From contig CAJUSA010000007.1 in the NCBI GenBank assembly GCA_910589015.1, positions 1 through 36,885 of the forward strand: a stretch of 36,885 bases of DNA, given 5' to 3'. The notes beneath the pieces are model-generated. The model saw only the letters and a list, made by a program, of their open reading frames with translations, was not told the origin of the DNA and made no database searches. The DNA comes from an uncultured Christensenellaceae bacterium (GTDB lineage Bacteria; Bacillota; Clostridia; Christensenellales; Borkfalkiaceae). Of the stretch, positions 32,340 through 36,885 are shown piece after piece. Each line of letters opens with the position of its first letter. Positions within the stretch are counted from its first letter, which is position 1. Made by a program: the position numbers and the translations under genes.

Positions 32340-33533
32340 ATGAAAAACGTAATGGATACCCTGCGCGCGCGGGGCTTTATCAAACAAACGGTATACGAAG
32401 AAGAGCTTTATGAAAAGCTCTCGAGCGAAAGCATGGCGTTTTATATCGGGTTCGATCCCACGGCTGACAGTCTTCACGTCGGGCATTTTATGCAGCTCAT
32501 CGCGATGAAACACATGCAGGACGCGGGGCACAAGCCCATCATTCTCATCGGCGGTGGCACGGCGATGATCGGCGATCCTTCGGGCAGAACGGATATGCGT
32601 TCGATGATGACGAAAGAAACGATCGCCCACCACGTCGAATGCTTCAAAAAGCAGATGGCCCGTTTTATTTCTTTCGAGGGCAAAAACGGCGCGATCGTCG
32701 TCAACAATGCCGACTGGCTCATGAATCTCAATTATATCGACTTCCTGCGCGAGATCGGCGTGCATTTCTCGGTCAATAAAATGCTCACGGCGGAATGTTT
32801 CCGTTCGCGCATGGAAAAGGGACTTTCCTTCCTCGAATTTAATTATATGCTCATGCAGGCATACGACTTTTTGTACCTCAACCGCCAATACGGTTGCGCG
32901 CTCGAGCTGGGCGGCGACGATCAGTGGAGTAATATTCTGGCGGGCGCCGATCTCATTCGCCGCAAAGAGGGCAAGAGCGCGTTTGCGATGACCTTTACTC
33001 TGCTTACCACGAGCGAGGGTAAAAAAATGGGTAAGACGCAGGCGGGCGCGGTGTGGCTCGACGAAAACAAAACGTCGCCTTATGATTTTTATCAGTACTG
33101 GCGCAACACCAACGACGCCGACGTCGAAAAATGCTTCCGTCTTTTGACCTTCCTGCCGCTCGAAGAGATCAACGAGCTTTGCGCGCATCAGGACGAGCGC
33201 ATCAACGCCGCCAAGGAACGGCTGGCGTTCGAGCTGACCAAACTCGTTCACGGCGAAGAAAAGGCGCAAAAAGCGCAGAGCGAGGCGCGCGCGGCGTTCG
33301 GCGGCGGGGGCGGTATGCCCGAAGTAAAAATTTCCGCCGCTTGCGCGACGCTTTTGTCCGCGCTCGTGCAGACCGGTTTGTGCAAGAGCAACGGCGAGGC
33401 GAGAAGGCTCGTCGAACAGGGCGGCGTATCCGTCAACGGCGAAAAGGCGACGGACGTCAATGCGTCGCTTCCCGCAGGGGAATTCACGCTGTTTAAGGGC
33501 AAAAAAGTAAGGCTCAGAGTCGTGCGCGGATAA
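32340..33533 (+). CDS. tyrS: Tyrosyl-tRNA synthetase
   Basis: The 397-residue class Ic synthetase charges tRNA-Tyr with tyrosine. The Rossmann-fold catalytic domain carries the HIGH-like HVGH (46-49), GGGTAMIGDPSGR, LGGDDQWSNILAG and the KMSKS-like loop KMGKT (229-233). A C-terminal S4 RNA-binding domain (about 330-397; LCKSNGEARRLVEQGGVSVN) completes the protein. AGGAG precedes ATG by 7 nt. It overlaps yigZ by 1 nt (TAATG). Expression is probably set by the upstream attenuator; there is no T-box. Confidence 0.96.
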   Translation: MKNVMDTLRARGFIKQTVYEEELYEKLSSESMAFYIGFDPTADSLHVGHFMQLIAMKHMQDAGHKPIILIGGGTAMIGDPSGRTDMRSMMTKETIAHHVECFKKQMARFISFEGKNGAIVVNNADWLMNLNYIDFLREIGVHFSVNKMLTAECFRSRMEKGLSFLEFNYMLMQAYDFLYLNRQYGCALELGGDDQWSNILAGADLIRRKEGKSAFAMTFTLLTTSEGKKMGKTQAGAVWLDENKTSPYDFYQYWRNTNDADVEKCFRLLTFLPLEEINELCAHQDERINAAKERLAFELTKLVHGEEKAQKAQSEARAAFGGGGGMPEVKISAACATLLSALVQTGLCKSNGEARRLVEQGGVSVNGEKATDVNASLPAGEFTLFKGKKVRLRVVRG

Positions 33534-34162
33534 TGGGTTACCGCAGCGTGTTCGGGCAGAGCGTAACCGAAAAAACAATCGAAAAGTCGCGTTTTCTCAC
33601 CTACGTTTCCCGCGCGGAAAACGAAGAGAGCGCACGCGCTTTTTTAAGCGAAACGCGCGCCGCACACACCGCGGCAACGCACGTTTGTTACGGTTATATC
33701 GCCGATACGCTCGGCAACGTCGCGCGATATAGCGACGACGGCGAGCCGCAGGGCACGGCGGGTTTGCCTATTTTGGGTGTGATCAAGGCAAAGAATCTTG
33801 TTTGCACCGCCGTCGCGGTCGTACGGTATTTCGGCGGGATCAAACTCGGCGCGGGCGGATTGACGCGCGCTTATTGCGGTTGCGCGCAGGAAGGGCTGTT
33901 GCAGGCGGATATCCGCGAATACGCCGCATGCGTTGAAATCACGCTCAACGTAACTTACGCCGAAGTCAACGCCGCCATGGCATTTTTGGAACGCGGCGGG
34001 CACGCGGATTATAAAAAGAATTTCGGCGAAGGCGCAGCGTTCACCGTTGCCGTGCGCGAAGAGCACGTTGCCGCGTTCGAGGCGGCGGCGCGCGAATATC
34101 TTAACGGTCGGGTCAGGATCACAGAGGGCGGAAAAATGATTTTTCCCTTCCTCATTTCATAA
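33533..34162 (+). CDS. yigZ: YigZ/IMPACT-family protein (UPF0029)
   Basis: The 209-residue protein has the IMPACT N-terminal domain (KSRFLTYVSRAENEESARAF, YSDDGEPQGTAGLPIL, VVRYFGGIKLGAGGLTRAY) and a C-terminal ferredoxin-like DUF1949 domain. Family members are linked to translation or ribosome-related regulation; the bacterial role is not settled. TAATG overlap with tyrS makes co-translation likely. Length is normal. Confidence 0.93.
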   Translation: MGYRSVFGQSVTEKTIEKSRFLTYVSRAENEESARAFLSETRAAHTAATHVCYGYIADTLGNVARYSDDGEPQGTAGLPILGVIKAKNLVCTAVAVVRYFGGIKLGAGGLTRAYCGCAQEGLLQADIREYAACVEITLNVTYAEVNAAMAFLERGGHADYKKNFGEGAAFTVAVREEHVAAFEAAAREYLNGRVRITEGGKMIFPFLIS

Positions 34163-34177
34163 AAAGCGGGGTTACCT

Positions 34178-35239
34178 ATGCAAATCGTCAAACGCGAACA
34201 CTTAAAACAAAAACCGCAGGCGGGCACGGCGCTCGGGTTCGGGCGTTATTTCACCGACTATATGTTTACGATGAAATACACCGTCGAAAAGGGCTGGCAC
34301 GACGCAAAAATTCAGCCCAACGAACCGTTGCAGTTCGATTTGGGGACGAGCATCTTTCACTATGCGCAGGGTATTTTCGAGGGCATGAAGGCATTCCTTC
34401 AGCCCGACGGCTCGGTCGGGGTGTTCCGCCCCGACGAGAACTGGGCGCGCATGAATAACTCCGCGCGCCGCATGTGCATTCCCGAATTTCCCGTTTCCGT
34501 CGTCGAAGAGGGGCTGGAAGAACTTTTGAAACTCGAAAAGGATTGGATTCCCAAAGAGGCGGGCACGGCGCTCTACATCCGCCCGACGATCGTGGCGACG
34601 CGCGTCATGCTCGGCGTACATGCTTCTACCGAATACCTCTTTTTCATCATTCTTTCGCCCGTCGGCAGTTATTACGCGCACGGGCTCGAACCGACGAAAC
34701 TGCTTGTAGAAGATAACTACACTCGCGCCACGATCGGCGGAACGGGCGAGGCGAAGTGCCTTGGCAACTATGCCGCGAGCATGAAAGCGGGCGAAGAGGC
34801 GGCGGAAAAGGGGTTCGATCAGGTGCTTTGGCTCGACGCGCAGGAAAAGCGTTACGTCGAAGAAGTGGGCAGCATGAACATCTTTTTCGTGATCGGCGGC
34901 GAGGTCGTCACGCCCGCGCTCGTCGGTTCCATTCTTCCCGGCATTACGCGCAAGAGCTGTTTGCATATCCTGCGGGAAAGAGGCTACAAAACTTCGGAAC
35001 GCCGTGTTTCGATCGAAGAGATCATCGCCGCGATCGGAAACGGCACCTTGACGGAAGCGTTCGGCACGGGTACGGCGGCGGTCATTTCCCCCGTGGGGCT
35101 GATCCGTTATAAAAAACGCGACTACACGATCGGCGGCGGCAAGATGGGTCTGATCACGAAGATGCTTTACGACGCCGTAACAGGCGTGCAATACGGCACG
35201 CGCCAAGACGAATACGGCTGGATGAAGATCATCAGATAA
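34178..35239 (+). CDS. ilvE: Branched-chain amino acid aminotransferase
   Basis: The 353-residue PLP enzyme of fold type IV moves amino groups between glutamate and the keto acids of Leu, Ile and Val. The BCAT2/IlvE-type motifs are present: GTSIFHYAQGIFEGMKAF, RPTIVATRVMLGV, the PLP-lysine segment GGTGEAKCLGNYAAS (Lys193), and EEVGSMNIFFV. It starts 15 nt after yigZ with GCGGGG as a weak ribosome-binding site, so it probably shares the tyrS transcript and its attenuation. A strong terminator follows. Confidence 0.95.
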   Translation: MQIVKREHLKQKPQAGTALGFGRYFTDYMFTMKYTVEKGWHDAKIQPNEPLQFDLGTSIFHYAQGIFEGMKAFLQPDGSVGVFRPDENWARMNNSARRMCIPEFPVSVVEEGLEELLKLEKDWIPKEAGTALYIRPTIVATRVMLGVHASTEYLFFIILSPVGSYYAHGLEPTKLLVEDNYTRATIGGTGEAKCLGNYAASMKAGEEAAEKGFDQVLWLDAQEKRYVEEVGSMNIFFVIGGEVVTPALVGSILPGITRKSCLHILRERGYKTSERRVSIEEIIAAIGNGTLTEAFGTGTAAVISPVGLIRYKKRDYTIGGGKMGLITKMLYDAVTGVQYGTRQDEYGWMKIIR

Positions 35240-35243
35240 AAAC

Positions 35244-35273
35244 AAAGCGCGGCGGTAAGCCGCGCTTTTTTTT
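35244..35273 (+). terminator. Intrinsic terminator of the tyrS-yigZ-ilvE operon
   Basis: AAGCGCGGC (35245-35253), loop GGTAA, GCCGCGCTT (35259-35267), then T to 35273. Confidence 0.93.
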
Positions 35274-35290
35274 GCGTAAGCAAAAAATAC

Positions 35291-35319
35291 TTGCAAACGC
35301 GGAAAAAGTGTGATAGAAT
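35291..35319 (+). promoter_or_regulatory. Promoter of the leucine-rich-repeat lipoprotein gene
   Basis: TTGCAA (35291-35296), 17 nt, TAGAAT (35314-35319), with TG just upstream of the -10 hexamer. ATG lies 34 nt downstream. Confidence 0.7.
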
Positions 35320-35353
35320 TCAGTATGAAATTCTTATGTTTTCGGAGGTTTTT

Positions 35354-36672
35354 ATGAAACAAAAATTGTTAACCAACTTAATGGGGGGGGGTGCCTTGTT
35401 ATAGGGGTGCTCTCGCTTGCCGCTTGCGGAACGACGGGTAGCATAAGCGGCAATGTAGGCGGCGGAACATGCGAACATGAATACGGGCAGTATTGGTCCG
35501 ACGAAAACGCGACTTGCGAACACGACGGAACCAAAACGGCGTACTGCAACAAATGCGGCATGCCCGATACGTTGCCCGACGTCGGCAGTAAACTCGACCA
35601 CGTTTTTACTTATTACTCTTACGACGAGAATGCAAGCTGCGAACAGGACGGAACCAAGACGGCGTACTGCGATTACTGCAACACGGCGACCGATACGGTG
35701 ACGGACGACCGCCATCCCCGTTTCGAGCATACATTCACCGATTACAAATCGAACGGCGACGCGACTTGCGATACAAACGGAACCAAGACCGCCGTATGCG
35801 ACAGCTGCCATAAAGCCACCGATACGCTCGAAGAGGCGGGCACGGCGGGGCACGATTATGCGAACGGGTCGTGCAGCGTGTGCCATGTTTCGCAGCTTGT
35901 TTATGAAGAATACAGCAGCGGCTATTCCGTGAAGGGGATCGCCGGGGACTGCAAAGATACCGAAATTATTATTCCCGCAACCGAGAACGGCAAGACCGTC
36001 TTTTCGATTCTCCCGAACGCCTTTCAGAACAATACGACGATCACCAAAGTCACGCTGCCCGACAGTATCACGCTCATCGGGAATAACGCGTTCGACGGGT
36101 GCGCTAACCTTGCAAGCGTCGAGCTGGGCGAGGGACTGACCGCAACCCGCTTTCAGGCGTTTGCGAACTGCGCGAAGCTCGAAAGCGTTACCTTCCCCGC
36201 GGCGTTTGAGTCGCTCGGCAGCGAAACCTTTGCCGACTGCACCAATCTGAAAAATGTATCGTTCGGTGAAATGCTGAACAGCCTGAGCAGCAACGGCTTT
36301 GTCGGCTGCGACGCGCTCGAAAGCGTGGAAATTGCGGCGGAAAACACGCATTATAAAAATGCAGGCGGAATCATCTGCGACGGCAATCTTACGCGGATCG
36401 TGTTCGCTCCGAAAGCGATCGCGGGCACGGTTACGATTCCCGTTTCGATCCGAACCGTTGCCGGCACGACCTTTCAGAATTGCACGAAGATCACGCGGTT
36501 CGTCATTCCCAAATCGGTAACGAAAATCGAGTCGTATGCCTTCAACGGCTGCACCGCGCTGACCGAACTGTGCTACGAGGGGACTCAAGAAGAATGGAAC
36601 AATCTTACGAAAGACCTCTACTGGGATTCGGGCGCGTCGTTCACCGTGCGCTATGACTACGTTGCCGAATAA
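35354..36672 (+). CDS. BspA-type leucine-rich-repeat lipoprotein, out of frame at a poly-G tract
   Basis: ATG 35354 follows GGAGG (35344-35348) and starts MKQKLLTNLMGG, but the frame then stops at TAG 35402-35404. If the 9-G run 35383-35391 held ten G, it would read on as GCLVIGVLSLAAC, a perfect lipoprotein signal, into the long frame ending at 36672. The mature part has three Cys-rich repeats of about 45 residues (CEHDGTKTAYCNKCG, CEQDGTKTAYCDYC, CDTNGTKTAVCDSC) and then LRR_5/BspA repeats (NAFDGCANLASVELGEGL, AFNGCTALTELCYEG). Such proteins are surface-exposed and often adhesive. As given it is off; phase variation, mutation or a base-calling error all fit. Confidence 0.8.
35383..35391 (+). 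repeat. 9-G homopolymer in the signal-peptide codons of the LRR lipoprotein
   Basis: Nine consecutive G at 35383-35391. One additional G (or two fewer) restores the reading frame from ATG 35354 through the lipobox LAAC. Confidence 0.9.
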
Positions 36673-36690
36673 GATATTGTTTGCAGACAA

Positions 36691-36723
36691 AGCGCTCCGA
36701 TCGTCGATCGGGGCGCTTTTTTC
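36691..36723 (+). terminator. Intrinsic terminator after the LRR lipoprotein gene
   Basis: AGCGCTCCGATCG (36691-36703) and CGATCGGGGCGCT (36705-36717) are complementary with one G-U pair; T tract to about 36722. Inner bases must stay unpaired as the loop. Confidence 0.9.
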
Positions 36724-36790
36724 TTTTTCGTAAGTCTACCGTTTAACGCGTTTTTGTTTGCGGTATAATTATAGTGAAAAGAAGGTTAGA
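36724..36790 (+). promoter_or_regulatory. Intergenic stretch with a possible promoter
   Basis: TTTAAC, 16 nt, TATAAT (-10 near 36764-36769) could be a weak promoter for a gene beyond the window. Otherwise nothing is seen. Confidence 0.3.
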
Positions 36791-36885
36791 TGTTTCGGCT
36801 GCGCTCAACATGACAAAAGAGAGTGTGAAATCAACATGACAAAAGAGAGTGTGAAATCAACATGACAAAAGAGAGTGTGAAATCA
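36791..36885. repeat. Interspersed-repeat core followed by 26-bp tandem repeats
   Basis: TTTCGGCTGCGCTCAACATG (36793-36812) opens the block and continues into ACA. Units starting AACATGACAAAAGAGAGTGT repeat every 26 bp from 36807, 36833 and 36859 and run off the window edge. They are identical as far as seen. The TTCGGC..GCTCA.ATGACA core matches the flank and unit of the array at 10201-10342. There are no spacers and no coding frame. Confidence 0.9.

Noticed and set aside
32319..33578. 419-codon open frame on the minus strand
   Set aside because: Shadow of tyrS.
34202..35362. 386-codon open frame on the minus strand
   Set aside because: Shadow of ilvE.
35320..36690. 456-codon open frame on the minus strand
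   Set aside because: Shadow of the LRR lipoprotein gene in GC-rich codons; the plus strand has recognisable LRR and Cys repeats.
36807..36885. CRISPR array at the window end
   Set aside because: Direct 26-bp tandem repeat without spacers.

Overview
The window looks like a chromosome segment of a GC-rich (roughly 55 % G+C from about 8.07 kb onward) Bacillota/Clostridia-type bacterium, probably an uncultured gut lineage. The signs are a SpoVAC spore-membrane protein, Gram-positive style lipoproteins and solute-binding proteins, strong AGGAGG ribosome-binding sites, sigma-A promoters (TTGACA-N17-TATAAT), intrinsic terminators, and a glycan-foraging operon. The species cannot be named from the sequence.

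Region 1 (1-8066) is visibly more AT-rich and is a defence island. It opens with the tail of an unknown gene, a large nested inverted repeat and short repeats. A complete type I restriction-modification operon follows (hsdM-hsdS-hsdR, each overlapping the next by 4 nt). Downstream lies a graveyard of partial defence genes: a DUF262/DUF1524 (GmrSD-like) fragment, a membrane-anchored macro-domain (DUF6430-like) fragment and a TIR-domain fragment. The last two look like a wrecked Thoeris-type pair.

Region 2 (8067-10133) switches abruptly to GC-rich DNA. It holds a 5'-truncated small gene of prophage flavour plus two tightly overlapping unknown genes, closed by an intrinsic terminator. A tandem 20-21 bp repeat block (10201-10342) follows.

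Region 3 (10380-28138) is a single large alpha-mannoside utilisation locus. A divergent GntR/LacI-type regulator faces a 16 kb operon encoding an ABC sugar uptake system (binding lipoprotein and two permeases, no ATPase), a GxGYxYP lipoprotein, a 1221-residue surface protein with six repeated modules, cytoplasmic GH38 and GH92 alpha-mannosidases, a D-lyxose/D-mannose isomerase, a PfkB sugar kinase and a class II aldolase. The gene set suggests that mannosyl oligosaccharides are captured outside, imported, cut to mannose inside, isomerised to fructose, phosphorylated and cleaved to trioses.

Region 4 (28197-32138) is a set of separate units: spoVAC with a tiny upstream ORF, a DUF1858 protein, a GH127 beta-L-arabinofuranosidase, a WYL regulator and a 58-residue small protein.

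Region 5 (32166-35273) is a tyrS-yigZ-ilvE operon. Its leader carries an 18-codon ORF with four tyrosine codons, a hairpin over the last two of them, and an intrinsic terminator directly before tyrS. There is no T-box. This looks like a tyrosine-sensing leader-peptide attenuator and is the most interesting regulatory signal here.

Region 6 (35291-36885) holds a BspA-type leucine-rich-repeat lipoprotein whose signal peptide is out of frame because of a 9-G tract (possible phase variation), a terminator, and a second tandem repeat block whose first copy carries the same core as the block at 10.2 kb. No tRNA, rRNA, CRISPR array or intact insertion sequence was seen.
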